Below, in pieces: positions 54,016 to 63,402 of a stretch of 64,000 nucleotides of DNA (the first letter of the stretch is position 1; each line of letters opens with the position of its first letter). The position numbers and the translations under genes are program-made. The notes under the pieces were generated by a model. The model ran no database searches, was not told the origin of the DNA, and worked only from the letters and a program-made list of their open reading frames with translations. Source of the DNA: Pseudomonas sp. GM50 (GTDB lineage: Bacteria; Pseudomonadota; Gammaproteobacteria; Pseudomonadales; Pseudomonadaceae); contig NZ_AKJK01000060.1 in the NCBI RefSeq assembly GCF_000282375.1, positions 1 through 64,000 on the forward strand. The letters run 5' to 3'.

Positions 54016-54737
54016 GTGGGGCCCAACAGTCCACGGGCGATGCCATTGAGTTCGGCCCTCGCCTGTGGCGTCGATACCTGCAACGGTTGCGCGAGTATCG
54101 AGGCGAGCTCGTTGGCCCGCGCCTCGGAGAGTTCACCCTGGCGCTCGGCAAACCCGAGGATGGCGCGTTGCTCGGTCAGCGTCAGCGCGAAGGCCGCGCG
54201 CCGCGGTGGGACGTCGGGCAGTTGCGGTCGGGTGAGCGGTTGTTCGCGGTAGATCACCAGCGTACCGGCGGCCAGGTCGCCGAGGCGTTTGAAGGAGGGG
54301 TGTTGCAGGCAACTGATCGCCCCGAGAAAGTAGCCGAACGGCAACATGTCGACAAACCGCAGCAGGTTGCGCAGCAAGGACGCGGACCAGCCGATCGGCG
54401 TGCCATCGTCATGAACGACGCGCAACCCCATCCACTGCTTGCCCGGTGAGCGGCCCTGATTGAGCACTTCGAACAGCACCATGTACCACCAGCTCACCAC
54501 GAACAGCAGAATAGAACCCAGCCCGGCGCCCAGTTTCCCCAGGAACGCCAACACAATAAACAGCAGGCCCACAATCACCCCGCGCAGGCCCAGGTCGATG
54601 GCGAACGCCAGCGCACGTACCATCAACCCGGCCGGGCGCAGCGGCAAGTCGATGCCTTCGGGCGTTTCGACGTGATACCGCGTGTCCAGTGGCGGGGCCA
54701 GCGTCGCGTTCCTTTGCAGTGCTGTGGTCTCGAGCAT
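54012..54737 (-). CDS. RDD-family membrane protein
   Basis: The 241-aa protein has the RDD signature, with the Arg in RPAGLMVRALAFAIDLGLRG and the Asp residues in AIDLGL and HDDGTPIGW. Two to three hydrophobic segments follow (GVIVGLLFIVLAFLGKLG, SILLFVVSWWYMVLFEV). RDD proteins are small membrane proteins, some linked to ion transport. The ATG at 54737 with AAGG upstream is preferred over a TTG at 54743. It is the first gene of the six-gene cluster, so its upstream region (to about 54919) should carry the operon promoter. Confidence 0.85.
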   Translation of the reverse strand: MLETTALQRNATLAPPLDTRYHVETPEGIDLPLRPAGLMVRALAFAIDLGLRGVIVGLLFIVLAFLGKLGAGLGSILLFVVSWWYMVLFEVLNQGRSPGKQWMGLRVVHDDGTPIGWSASLLRNLLRFVDMLPFGYFLGAISCLQHPSFKRLGDLAAGTLVIYREQPLTRPQLPDVPPRRAAFALTLTEQRAILGFAERQGELSEARANELASILAQPLQVSTPQARAELNGIARGLLGPT

Positions 54738-54919
54738 GGGCAACCTTGATGTGGCCTGGTCCGGATTCGATCTCCGTTCGATGCTAGCAGCCTCTTGGGG
54801 GAAAACGACATAACTATGTATTGCACAGTGAGTGGCCAGAGATGATTGAATGACAAGATTCTGGTCGGGGCGGTATGTGTGCGCCTAGACTTCGCCGGTC
54901 TTCAGTTCAGGAACAACCC
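54738..54919. promoter_or_regulatory. Divergent promoter region of the RDD-MoxR operon and exonuclease I gene
   Basis: The 182-bp gap contains an AT-rich tract at about 54800-54850. The exonuclease gene uses AGGA upstream of a GTG at 54920. No confident -35/-10 pair is called. Confidence 0.35.
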
Positions 54920-56350
54920 GTGACCTCGATCTTCTGGTACGACTATGAAACCACTGGCATCAACCCCCGTTGCGACCGCCCGCTGCAAGTGGCGGGGATT
55001 CGCACCGACTTCGATCTCAATGAAATAGACGAACCGGTCAACCTTTATTGCCAGCCCAGTGACGACATCCTGCCTCATCCGGCGGCGTGCGCGATTACCG
55101 GTATTACGCCCGGGCGTCTGGCCGAGCTAGGTTTGAGCGAAGCCGATTTCATGACACGGGTTCATGCCCAGCTCGCGGCGCCCGGCACCTGTGGGGCCGG
55201 CTACAACACGCTGCGTTTTGACGACGAGATGACCCGCTACAGCCTGTATCGAAACTTTTTCGATCCTTATGCACGAGAGTGGCAGGGCGGCAACAGCCGT
55301 TGGGATTTGATCGATGTGGTGCGCGCAGCTTATGCCTTGCGTCCCGATGGCCTCGTCTGGCCCAAGGACGACGAAGGGCGGGTGACACTCAAACTCGAAC
55401 GTCTGACGGCCGCCAATGGCATCGATCACGGGCATGCACACGAGGCGCTGTCGGATGTTCGCGCCACCATCGCCCTGGCGCGTCTGATTCGGGAAAAACA
55501 GCCGAAGTTGTATGACTGGCTGTTTCAATTGCGCAGCAAACAAAAGGTGATGGATCAAATTCGGCTGTTGCAACCGATGGTGCATATTTCCGGGCGCTTT
55601 TCGGCGGCCCGCCACTATGTGGGTGTGGTGCTGCCGTTGGCCTGGCATCCCCGTAATCGCAACGCGCTGATTGTCTGTGACCTGCACCTGGACCCTCAGG
55701 GGTTGCTCGACCTGGATGCCGAAACCTTGCGTCAGCGGCTTTATACCCGGCGCGATGACTTGGCCGAAGGTGAACTGCCGGTGCCGCTCAAGCTCATACA
55801 CATCAACAAGTGCCCGGTAGTGGCGCCGTTATCGGTACTTCGTCCTTTGGATCAGCAACGTTTGGGGCTGGACATGGCGCTTTATCAGGAGCGGGCGCTG
55901 CGGCTAAGTGACGCACAACAAGTTTGGCGAGATAAAGTGTCAGACATTTACGCCCGCGACGATTTTTCTCCGAGCCAAGACCCCGAGCAACAGTTATACG
56001 ACGGTTTTATCGGTGATCGGGACCGGCGTCTATGTGAGCAAGTCAGAGCCGCCGACCCTGCGCAATTAGCACAAGAACAGTGGCCTTTCGATGATGAGCG
56101 TTTGCCTGAATTATTGTTTCGTTATCGTGCACGCAACTTTCCCGATACGTTGAGCCTGGAAGAGCAAGAACGCTGGCGAATATTCTGTCAGAAACGTTTG
56201 TGTGCACCTGAGTGGGGCGCGCCAAATACGCTGGATAGTTTTCTGGAGGTGGCTGCTCAATTGATGACTAGTGCTACATCGTTTCAGCGAGAGGTTCTGG
56301 ATGAATGGCAGAATCATGTCCAGGCATTACGCAAACGTTTGAGTCTTTGA
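54920..56350 (+). CDS. sbcB: Exodeoxyribonuclease I
   Basis: The 476-aa protein is 3'-5' single-strand DNA exonuclease I, length matching E. coli (475 aa). The DEDDh exonuclease core starts with FWYDYETTG, continues with AGYNTLRFDDE and ends with HAHEALSDVRAT. The SH3-like and C-terminal segments (WRIFCQKRLCAPEW) complete the family plan. The GTG start at 54920 has AGGAACAACCC upstream and begins at the family N-terminus; the frame from 54875 would add 15 residues without a ribosome-binding site. It works in mismatch repair and recombination. Confidence 0.95.
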   Translation: MTSIFWYDYETTGINPRCDRPLQVAGIRTDFDLNEIDEPVNLYCQPSDDILPHPAACAITGITPGRLAELGLSEADFMTRVHAQLAAPGTCGAGYNTLRFDDEMTRYSLYRNFFDPYAREWQGGNSRWDLIDVVRAAYALRPDGLVWPKDDEGRVTLKLERLTAANGIDHGHAHEALSDVRATIALARLIREKQPKLYDWLFQLRSKQKVMDQIRLLQPMVHISGRFSAARHYVGVVLPLAWHPRNRNALIVCDLHLDPQGLLDLDAETLRQRLYTRRDDLAEGELPVPLKLIHINKCPVVAPLSVLRPLDQQRLGLDMALYQERALRLSDAQQVWRDKVSDIYARDDFSPSQDPEQQLYDGFIGDRDRRLCEQVRAADPAQLAQEQWPFDDERLPELLFRYRARNFPDTLSLEEQERWRIFCQKRLCAPEWGAPNTLDSFLEVAAQLMTSATSFQREVLDEWQNHVQALRKRLSL

Positions 56351-56384
56351 AAACGAGAATAAGCTGCGCTTGAATTCCAGGCAT

Positions 56385-56416
56385 AAAAAAACGCCAGCAT
56401 TTGCTGGCGTTCTTTT
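56385..56416. terminator. Bidirectional intrinsic terminator between sbcB and mvaT
   Basis: ACGCCAGCA (56391-56399) and TGCTGGCGT (56402-56410) form a 9-bp stem with a 2-nt loop, with six A upstream and TCTTTT downstream, so it should work in both directions. Confidence 0.9.
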
Positions 56417-56448
56417 GGTCGCGGATCAGTCTGCGACACGCTTGCGGC

Positions 56449-56826
56449 TTAGCCCAGCAGGGTAGCCCAGCTTTCAACCACGTCACCGCCCCACTTGGCT
56501 TTCCACTCTTTCAGAGTCTTGTGGTTGCCACCTTTGGTTTCGATGACTTCGCCGTTGTGCGGGTTTTTGTATTGTTTAACTTTGCGAGCACGCTTGGTGC
56601 CGGTAGTTTTTACTGCGCCGCCACGTGGAGCCTTGGTTTTGGACTCTGGATCCAACAGCGCGATGATGTCACGCAGGGATTTGGAGTATTCGCCCATCAG
56701 GGTGCGCAGTTTGCCTTCGAATTCCAGCTCGGTTTGCAGTTTGTCGTCTTGGGACAGATTCTTCAAACGGGCTTGCAGCTCTTTGATAGCTTCTTCGGTG
56801 GCGCGATATTCGTTGATCAAGGACAT
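56449..56826 (-). CDS. mvaT: H-NS-family xenogeneic silencer MvaT
   Basis: The 125-aa protein starts at 56826 (MSLINEYRATEEAIKELQAR). Residues 1-60 form the coiled-coil dimerisation and oligomerisation region (LQARLKNLSQDDKLQ, LMGEYSKSLRDIIALL). The C-terminal DNA-binding part has the AT-pincer-type segment KQYKNPHNGEVIETKGGNHK, then LKEWKAKWG. MvaT represses AT-rich and horizontally acquired genes in Pseudomonas, so AT-rich toxin-tail regions in this window are plausible targets (inference). The frame extending to 56898 starts far upstream of the family N-terminus. The upstream region is AT-rich, consistent with autoregulation. Confidence 0.93.
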   Translation of the reverse strand: MSLINEYRATEEAIKELQARLKNLSQDDKLQTELEFEGKLRTLMGEYSKSLRDIIALLDPESKTKAPRGGAVKTTGTKRARKVKQYKNPHNGEVIETKGGNHKTLKEWKAKWGGDVVESWATLLG

Positions 56827-57152
56827 GGGGACTACCTTATGTTGGGCGCTGGATGACAGGGTGACAGTGCGACAATAATAGTCAGGGTGTTTCATCAAGT
56901 AAACATTTAACCGGAGTTTTATTTAAATTAGTTGCGGAACAGGACACACATTGGAGGGACAGTTAAATAGCGTCACAAATATTCACAGTTGACCTCTTGA
57001 AGATTGCCCAAAGAACACCATCGCGTGGGGCAGCCAGGTGCTTGCAGAACCTGTACCGGCCCTGCGGGCAAAGCCATACGTCATCAATACTGCAGTTTTG
57101 CTGCACAATCGCTAGAATAGCGGCCTTTGCGAAGTTCTGGAGTTTCCCCCTC
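56827..57152. promoter_or_regulatory. AT-rich divergent region between mvaT and purU
   Basis: The 326-bp gap contains an AT-rich block at about 56880-56990 likely bound by MvaT itself. A possible -10 box TAGAAT near 57114 with CTGCAG 17 nt upstream may drive purU. No open frame with a ribosome-binding site is evident. Confidence 0.45.
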
Positions 57153-58001
57153 ATGCGCACTTTTCGGCTGGTGATTGCTTGCCCGGACCGCGTCGGCATC
57201 GTTGCTAAAGTCAGTAACTTTCTGGCGTCACATAACGGCTGGATCACTGAAGCGAGCCATCACTCGGATAATCTCAGTGGCTGGTTCTTCATGCGTCACG
57301 AAATTCGTGCCGATTCGCTGCCTTTCGGTATCGAAGCCTTTCGCGAAGCGTTTGCACCGATTGCCGAAGAGTTTTCGATGGACTGGCGCATCACCGACAC
57401 CGAGCAGAAGAAACGTGTGGTGTTGATGGCCAGCCGCGAATCCCACTGCCTGGCCGACTTGCTGCACCGCTGGCACAGCGATGAACTGGACTGTGAAATC
57501 GCCTGCGTGATTTCCAACCATGATGATTTGCGCAGCATGGTCGAGTGGCACGGTATTCCTTACTACCATGTCCCGGTCAATCCACAGAACAAGGAGCCGG
57601 CCTTCGCCGAAGTCTCGCGTCTGGTTAAACAGCACGAGGCCGAAGTGGTGGTACTTGCCCGTTACATGCAGATTCTGCCGCCTGAGTTGTGCAGCGAATA
57701 TGCCCATAAAGTCATCAACATTCATCACAGCTTCTTGCCGTCGTTCGTCGGTGCCAAGCCGTATCACCAGGCTTCGATGCGCGGTGTGAAGTTGATCGGC
57801 GCTACTTGCCACTATGTCACCGAAGAGCTGGACGCCGGTCCGATCATCGAGCAAGACGTGGTGCGCGTGAGTCACAGCGACAGCATTGAAGACATGGTGC
57901 GCTTCGGCCGTGATGTCGAGAAAATGGTGCTGGCCCGTGGTCTGCGTTATCACCTGGAAGACCGGGTGCTGGTGCATGGCAACAAAACCGTCGTGTTCTG
58001 A
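57153..58001 (+). CDS. purU: Formyltetrahydrofolate deformylase
   Basis: The 282-aa protein hydrolyses 10-formyltetrahydrofolate to tetrahydrofolate and formate. Residues 1-85 form an ACT-type regulatory domain (VIACPDRVGIVAKVSNFLAS). The formyl-transferase-like catalytic domain follows, with NIHHSFLPSFVGAKPYHQA and the Asp in EELDAGPIIEQDV. The start at 57153 is preferred to the longer frame from 56997 because it begins at the ACT domain. A clear terminator follows at 58021. Confidence 0.94.
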   Translation: MRTFRLVIACPDRVGIVAKVSNFLASHNGWITEASHHSDNLSGWFFMRHEIRADSLPFGIEAFREAFAPIAEEFSMDWRITDTEQKKRVVLMASRESHCLADLLHRWHSDELDCEIACVISNHDDLRSMVEWHGIPYYHVPVNPQNKEPAFAEVSRLVKQHEAEVVVLARYMQILPPELCSEYAHKVINIHHSFLPSFVGAKPYHQASMRGVKLIGATCHYVTEELDAGPIIEQDVVRVSHSDSIEDMVRFGRDVEKMVLARGLRYHLEDRVLVHGNKTVVF

Positions 58002-58020
58002 TAGCTGTACGGTTGAAATT

Positions 58021-58065
58021 CGAAGGGCCTGGGCGTTCAATCGCTTTCAGGCCCTTCGCCGTTTT
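58021..58065 (+). terminator. Intrinsic terminator of purU
   Basis: CGAAGGGCCTG (58021-58031) and CAGGCCCTTCG (58048-58058) form a perfect 11-bp stem with a 16-nt loop, followed by a T-rich tract (GTTTTT at 58061-58066). Confidence 0.88.
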
Positions 58066-58077
58066 TGCACTGAGAAC

Positions 58078-58260
58078 ATGACCATGGCCGATCCACTGGA
58101 CAAAGCCACTTCCAAAGCACCCGCCACATTGGGTGAGGGCTGTTTGAGTCGTTATGACCCGGATGACCTGAACCCCGAAGACGGCACGGAGTTTCCCGGT
58201 GCCGCCGAGTTGTGGGAGCAGTTGCAGGACGATTCTGAGGATGAACCCAGGGACTCCTGA
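58078..58260 (+). CDS. Small acidic protein of unknown function
   Basis: The 60-aa product (start at 58078; a second Met at 58084 is equally possible) is strongly acidic, with Asp/Glu clusters in its second half (PDDLNPEDGTEFP, LQDDSEDEPRDS) and no signal or membrane segment. It lies between the purU terminator and the convergent flippase-like gene, 10 nt from the latter's stop. No family is recognised; support comes from codon bias and position after a terminator. Confidence 0.6.
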   Translation: MTMADPLDKATSKAPATLGEGCLSRYDPDDLNPEDGTEFPGAAELWEQLQDDSEDEPRDS

Positions 58261-58270
58261 AAAAGATCCT

Positions 58271-59266
58271 TTAAGCCTGCTTGAACTTCATCAACTTCTT
58301 GAGCAACGGCCGCCCAAGCATCAGCAAGAACACCGGGCCACCGACCACCAGATAGAAGTAATAGGTCACTGTTCGCCAGATCAGAATCGCCGCCGCCGCG
58401 GTGGATTTCCCGACCATGGGCGCCAGCAGCGCCGCCGATGTCAATTCCGCCGCCCCGGCACCGCCCGGCAACAGGCTGAACTGCCCGGCACTCAGCGACA
58501 GCATCTGGATCAGAAAACACCAGGCCCACTGCAAGTCCACACCCAGCCCGCGCAATGCCAGATACAACACGCTATAGCGCAAGAGCCAATGCAGGCAGGT
58601 CAGTGCAAACACCGTGATCAACGTCTGAAAAGGCAGCTTCAATGTGTCAGTGAACGCTGCCAGAAAGTGCAGGAGTTTTCGCGCCCAGCGCATCCGGGTG
58701 GTGCCTTTGACATTGAGACGAGCGAGCAACCGACCACTCAGACGAATCAGCGAGCGGTGGTAGCGAGCCGCTAATACGCAACTGAACAACCCGCCGAACA
58801 TTGAGACGGCGCTGACCGTCAGCAGCCATTCCATGCGCTGACTGAGGTGCTGGAACAGTGCATAAATCAGAATCGCGCTCAGCGCGCAGAGAAAAAACAG
58901 CAGGTCGCTCAACTGGTCCATGGCGAACACGGCGCTGCCCCTGGCCGGCCGCACGCCGTGGCGTGCCAGCAACGCCATGATGGTCAGCGGTCCGCCACTG
59001 CCGCCGGGGGTGGCGCAGTAGGCGAACTCGGCGGACATCACCACCCCGAGACTTTTGAAGCGGCTGACCTTATGGCGTTGATCCCCCAGCAGCAGGCGCA
59101 AGCGCTGGCTGTTGAGCATCCAGCAGAGCAGGATCATGCCGAACATAATCAGCAACCATTTCAGCGGAAAGCTTTGCAACCGCGACCATGTCTCTGCGCC
59201 ACCCAGCAACGACGGGATGAGCACCGCAGCGAGCAGGGCGACGACCAGCAGAATCCCGCGGCTCAT
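58271..59266 (-). CDS. Lysylphosphatidylglycerol-synthase-type flippase-like membrane protein (UPF0104/AglD type)
   Basis: The 331-aa protein has about eight hydrophobic segments and matches the flippase-like transmembrane half of the MprF/LPG synthase superfamily: FAYCATPGGSGGPLTIMALL near residue 75, and SAGQFSLLPGGAGAAELTSA plus the following TM segments near 250. It lacks the soluble aminoacyl-transferase domain, so it is more likely a lipid-linked precursor flippase or regulator. It forms a tight operon with the deacetylase-like and glycosyltransferase genes upstream (ATGA overlap). Confidence 0.85.
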   Translation of the reverse strand: MSRGILLVVALLAAVLIPSLLGGAETWSRLQSFPLKWLLIMFGMILLCWMLNSQRLRLLLGDQRHKVSRFKSLGVVMSAEFAYCATPGGSGGPLTIMALLARHGVRPARGSAVFAMDQLSDLLFFLCALSAILIYALFQHLSQRMEWLLTVSAVSMFGGLFSCVLAARYHRSLIRLSGRLLARLNVKGTTRMRWARKLLHFLAAFTDTLKLPFQTLITVFALTCLHWLLRYSVLYLALRGLGVDLQWAWCFLIQMLSLSAGQFSLLPGGAGAAELTSAALLAPMVGKSTAAAAILIWRTVTYYFYLVVGGPVFLLMLGRPLLKKLMKFKQA

Positions 59267-60027
59267 GCGGCGCGACCGATGGGGTCGCGTTGCCGGGCCA
59301 GCCAGTTGGCCTTGGTCATTGGCACGCGGCCCTCGTCGAGCAAACGCTTAAGGGTTTGCAGCCAGTAGTGACGCGAGAACTCATGGCGCATGTCCACGGG
59401 GTGCAGGCCGAGACGAATCACCGGGGCCTGGCGCCAGCGTTGTTCACGCTGATCGCTGACGATTTTCGACAGGCCTCGACGCCAGGCGCTGCGCGCGCTC
59501 CAGACCAGGCACGGGGCATCGATCGCGGTGAAATCCGGCAATCGATACAGATGCTGCGAGTCGCTGGTGTAGCGCAGCGGTACCTGACGCAAGGCTTGGC
59601 GGGTGCCTTCGCTCATTAGCCAGGCCGGAGCGACGAAACCTTCCAATGGCCAGTTGTAACGCTGGAACACCTCGATTCCGCCACGCAGGCGGGTGAGGGC
59701 GGCTTCCTGTGACAGGTCGTAGAATTCGCCTTCATGGGTGTAGATTCGGCGCATGAACCAGTCTCGGGGAGTGATGGGGATCGGTCCTTCATCGCAATGA
59801 AAATAACCGTGCAGTGCCAGTTCGTCGCCGCGAGTGACCCGGCGGGTCAGCAAACGTCGAAACGCCGGATACGCATTCAGGTCGTTATGCTTGTGGAAAT
59901 CCGGCACCACCAGCCAGGTGATCGGCACCTCACCCAGCGCGTCGACGGCTTCGACGAAGGCCTGGTAATCGGGCCAGGTTTGCGGCGCAACGTCGTGCAG
60001 CACCAGTAACAGGCTGGGCGCGTTCAT
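59263..60027 (-). CDS. DUF2334-type polysaccharide deacetylase-like protein
   Basis: The 254-aa protein has the NodB/DUF2334 pattern: LVLHDVAPQTW at the N-terminus (metal-binding Asp/His), LHGYFHCDEG (HxxxH) near residue 95, and a C-terminal LGLHPVDMRH with a further His. It probably removes acetyl groups from a sugar in a lipid-linked or surface glycan. Start: the ATG at 60027 (MNAPSLLLVLHD) is used rather than that at 60039, which lies inside the previous gene. It overlaps the flippase-like gene stop and start by 4 nt. Confidence 0.82.
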   Translation of the reverse strand: MNAPSLLLVLHDVAPQTWPDYQAFVEAVDALGEVPITWLVVPDFHKHNDLNAYPAFRRLLTRRVTRGDELALHGYFHCDEGPIPITPRDWFMRRIYTHEGEFYDLSQEAALTRLRGGIEVFQRYNWPLEGFVAPAWLMSEGTRQALRQVPLRYTSDSQHLYRLPDFTAIDAPCLVWSARSAWRRGLSKIVSDQREQRWRQAPVIRLGLHPVDMRHEFSRHYWLQTLKRLLDEGRVPMTKANWLARQRDPIGRAA

Positions 60028-60031
60028 GGGC

Positions 60032-61144
60032 TCAACCATTGGCGGTCAGTGGCCATTGAGTACCGAGAACGGCGTGATAGTGCCCCAGCAGGCTGTCGAC
60101 CACGGTGTCCCAGGCGTAATGTTGCTCGACATGGCGGCGGGCTTGTTTGCCCAGCGCGGCGCTGCCCTGACTGAACAGTTCGCGCACCGCGTTGGACATC
60201 GCGGCTGGATTGTTCGGCGCGCAAAGCAGGCCGCATTGATCGGTGACAATTTCCTGAAAAGCCCCGGCCGCCACGGCCACCACCGGAATGCCGCTGGCCA
60301 TGGCTTCGAGGACCACCAAGCCGAAGGTTTCCTGGTCACCGGCATGCACCAGCGCATCGGCACTGGCCATCAAACGCGCGACTTGCGCCGCCGGGTAGAA
60401 CTCATCGAGGACGGTGACATTGCGCGGTACCAGGGTAGGCATTGACGAGCCGACCAGTAACAGGTGATAGCGACGACCCAGGCGTTTCATGCATTTGAGC
60501 AGCACCGGCAGGTTTTTTTCCTTGGAACCACGGCCGGCGAAGATCAGCAGGTGGGTGTTTTCATCGATGCCCAATTCGGCTCGCAAACCTGGATCCCGTG
60601 CACTGGGGTTGAACGTTTGCAGGTCGACGCCCAGCGGTTGTACAAAAACGTTCTTCACGCCCAACCCGATCAGTTTATCGGCCATGATTTGACTCGGCGC
60701 CAGAACCCGGTCGAAGTTGCCATAGAGTTTGCTGACATAAGCTTCGATATTGGGGGTAACCCAGTTACCCATGCGATTGCTGACCAGCAGCGGCAGGTCC
60801 GAATGATAAAAGCCGATCACCGGCACATCGAGTTGCCGCTTGGCGTCCAAAGCAGCCCAGGCAGTCAGGTAGGGGTCGCCGACTTCAATCAGATCGGGTT
60901 GTAAAACCTGCAGGACATTGCGCCACGGCGCGAGACGGAGGGGGAAGCGATAACCCTTGCCAAAGGGCAAGGCAGGGGCCGGAACCGTGTAAACGCCATC
61001 CTGTTCACTCAAATGTGCCCCAGGGATCAGCAAGCTGTGACGAATGCCTGGCTTGCTGCCCAGGCGGCGGTGTTTGGCATCCAGGTAAGTGCGCACGCCA
61101 CCGCTGGCAGGGGCGTAGAACATGGTTATGTCAGCGATATGCAC
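60032..61144 (-). CDS. GT4-family glycosyltransferase
   Basis: The 370-aa protein has the GT-B fold layout: an N-terminal acceptor domain (MFYAPASGGVRTYLDAK) and a C-terminal nucleotide-sugar domain with HAGDQETFGLVVLEAMASGIPVVAV (E-x7-E motif). The GTG at 61144 is chosen because GGAGG lies 10 nt upstream, whereas the ATG at 61153 leaves only 1 nt spacing. The operon order glycosyltransferase, deacetylase-like, flippase-like suggests a lipid-linked or surface saccharide modification. The sugar and acceptor are unknown. Confidence 0.87.
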   Translation of the reverse strand: MHIADITMFYAPASGGVRTYLDAKHRRLGSKPGIRHSLLIPGAHLSEQDGVYTVPAPALPFGKGYRFPLRLAPWRNVLQVLQPDLIEVGDPYLTAWAALDAKRQLDVPVIGFYHSDLPLLVSNRMGNWVTPNIEAYVSKLYGNFDRVLAPSQIMADKLIGLGVKNVFVQPLGVDLQTFNPSARDPGLRAELGIDENTHLLIFAGRGSKEKNLPVLLKCMKRLGRRYHLLLVGSSMPTLVPRNVTVLDEFYPAAQVARLMASADALVHAGDQETFGLVVLEAMASGIPVVAVAAGAFQEIVTDQCGLLCAPNNPAAMSNAVRELFSQGSAALGKQARRHVEQHYAWDTVVDSLLGHYHAVLGTQWPLTANG

Positions 61145-61263
61145 GATGAACATCCCTCCGGGACCGTTGTTCTCCCTTTGGTTGACCTATATGAAGGATA
61201 GATGTTCGATTGGGGTTTTGCGGGTGGGGGTGTCAGCGAGGTTTTGCGGGGATTAGCAAACCG

Positions 61264-61332
61264 TCTTCGCGGGCAAGCCTCGCTCCTACACGGATTGGAG
61301 TGATCCTGTAGGAGCGAGGCTTGCCCGCGAAG
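61264..61332. repeat. REPIN-type inverted repeat, family C
   Basis: A family C pair with a short spacer (arms from 61264 and ending 61332) lies between the chemoreceptor gene (ends 61350) and the upstream region of the glycosyltransferase operon. Confidence 0.85.
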
Positions 61333-61349
61333 GGGCCCGCAAGAGCGAC

Positions 61350-63239
61350 TTAAATCCGGAAACTACCTACCAACTGCTTCAATCGCGAAGCCTGCTGTTC
61401 AAGGTCCGAGCACGCTCGCAACGTCGAGTGCAGGTTTTCCACGCCTTCCTGGTTCAGCGTGTTGATCTCGGTGATGTCCACGTTGATCGATTCAACCACC
61501 GCCGTCTGTTCCTCGGTCGCTGTGGCCACGGACTGGTTCATGCCGTCGATTTCGCCGATGCGCAACGTCACGCTGTTCAAGCGTTCGCCGGCCAGGTTGG
61601 CGATTTCCACGCTGTCCTGGCTGTGGCGCTGGCTGTCGCTCATGGTGCTGACGGATTCGCGGGCGCCCACTTGCAGCTCCTCGATCATGGTTTGCACCTG
61701 TTGCGCCGACTCTTGCGTGCGGTGTGCCAGGTTGCGCACCTCGTCGGCTACCACGGCAAAACCACGCCCGGCTTCACCGGCACGTGCCGCTTCAATGGCA
61801 GCGTTGAGCGCCAGCAGGTTGGTTTGCTGGGAGATGCTGGTGATGACTTCGAGAATCTGCCCGATGTTCACGGTTTTGCTGTTCAGCGATTCGATGTTGG
61901 TACTCGAAGCGCTGAGCATGCTCGACAGTTGATTCATCGCGGCAATGCTGCGATCCACCACTTGCTGGCCGTCTTCGGCCAGGCTGCGCGCGTCGCTGGC
62001 CTGACTTGACGCTTGCGCGGCGTTACGGGCGATTTCCTGGGCCGCGGCACCGAGCTGGTTGATTGCCGCAGCAACGCTGCTGGTGCGCGAGGCTTGCTGG
62101 TCGGAATTGAACATCGACGAATTCGAGGCGGCCACTACCCGCAGGGCCACTTCGTTGACTTGCCCGGTGGCCGAGGACACTTCGCGGATCGAGGTATGAA
62201 CCCGTTCCACAAAACGGTTGAACGCCGTGCCGAGGATGCCGAATTCGTCCTGATTCTGGATGGTCAGGCGCTTGGTCAGGTCGCCTTCACCGTCGGCGAT
62301 GTCTTCCATGGCGCGGGTCATGACGTGCAGCGGCTGGATCAAGATGCGGATCAACATGCCCAGCAGGGCGATGATGATGGCCACGGCAATCACGGTCGCG
62401 ATGACCGCCGAGGCACGGAATTCGCTGAGCTTCGCGAAGGCTTTGTCTTTATCCACCGACAGGCCGATGTACCAATTGACCGAGGATAAGCCTTTGATTG
62501 GGGTAAAGGTGACGATGCGGGTCTTGCCGTCGACGTCGATTTCACTGAGGTCTTTGCTGATGCGCGGGGTGTTTTTCGGGTACGCCTCGCTCAGGGACTT
62601 CATCGCCAGGGCTTTGTCCGGGTGCACCAGAATCTTGCCATCGGCGCTGATCAGAAAGGCATAACCCATGCCGTCGAAGTCCAGCGCGTTGAGGCTGTCG
62701 GCGATCACCTGCAAGCTCAGGTCGCCACCGACCACACCGATGCTTTGACCGTCCTTGAGCACACTGTTGACGATGGAAATGACCAGTTGGCCGGACGCGA
62801 GATCGATATAGGGTTCGGTCAGTGCCGAGCCGCCGGTGCTTTGGGCGCTCTTGTACCAAGGCCGGACACGAGGGTCATAGCCGTCGGGCATCTTGCTGTC
62901 AGGGCGGATGATGAAGGTGCCATCCTTGTTGCCCAGATAGGCGCCCATGAAAGTCGAGGTTACCGCCTTCTGCTCGAGTAGCTTGGAGACGTTGTCGGTG
63001 TCGGCGTTCAGGGCGACGTTTTGTGACAGGTTCTCGATCAGCAGGCTGCGTCCGGCCAGCCAGGTCTGGATATTGTTGGCCGTTACGCTGCCCATTTCTT
63101 GCAGATAGTTGTCCAGGTCGTTGCGTATCGCATTACGCTGCAGATAGTCGTTGTACAGTGTGAACGAGGCGAAGGCAGCAATAACGATGAGGGCGGCGGC
63201 AAGCAGTATTTTATGGCTGAAGCGCAGATTTTTGTTCAT
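61350..63239 (-). CDS. Methyl-accepting chemotaxis protein with amino-acid-binding dCache domain (PctA-like)
   Basis: The 629-aa protein has the same length as P. aeruginosa PctA. It has an N-terminal membrane segment ([19 protein letters not shown]), a periplasmic dCache domain, a second membrane segment ([19 protein letters not shown]), a HAMP domain and a cytoplasmic signalling hairpin ([19 protein letters not shown]). The conserved amino-acid-binding residues of the PctA family are at the expected numbers: Y121, R126, W128, Y129, Y144, D146 and D173. Family knowledge therefore points to L-amino acids as attractants. No chemotaxis adaptor genes are adjacent. Confidence 0.93.
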   Translation of the reverse strand: MNKNLRFSHKILLAAALIVIAAFASFTLYNDYLQRNAIRNDLDNYLQEMGSVTANNIQTWLAGRSLLIENLSQNVALNADTDNVSKLLEQKAVTSTFMGAYLGNKDGTFIIRPDSKMPDGYDPRVRPWYKSAQSTGGSALTEPYIDLASGQLVISIVNSVLKDGQSIGVVGGDLSLQVIADSLNALDFDGMGYAFLISADGKILVHPDKALAMKSLSEAYPKNTPRISKDLSEIDVDGKTRIVTFTPIKGLSSVNWYIGLSVDKDKAFAKLSEFRASAVIATVIAVAIIIALLGMLIRILIQPLHVMTRAMEDIADGEGDLTKRLTIQNQDEFGILGTAFNRFVERVHTSIREVSSATGQVNEVALRVVAASNSSMFNSDQQASRTSSVAAAINQLGAAAQEIARNAAQASSQASDARSLAEDGQQVVDRSIAAMNQLSSMLSASSTNIESLNSKTVNIGQILEVITSISQQTNLLALNAAIEAARAGEAGRGFAVVADEVRNLAHRTQESAQQVQTMIEELQVGARESVSTMSDSQRHSQDSVEIANLAGERLNSVTLRIGEIDGMNQSVATATEEQTAVVESINVDITEINTLNQEGVENLHSTLRACSDLEQQASRLKQLVGSFRI

Positions 63240-63402
63240 GGCCTGGGGTCCGCTAAGGTCTTATTGTTTTTATAAAGACGCGCAAAATGGGTAGTGTTGA
63301 AAGTAAGCTGATATTTCCGTCCTCTCCTTAGGGAATTACCTACGCTATTTTCAGTCTGGTCTCTCGTTTGTTGTATCGGCCATGAAGGATCAAAGATTAA
63401 CC

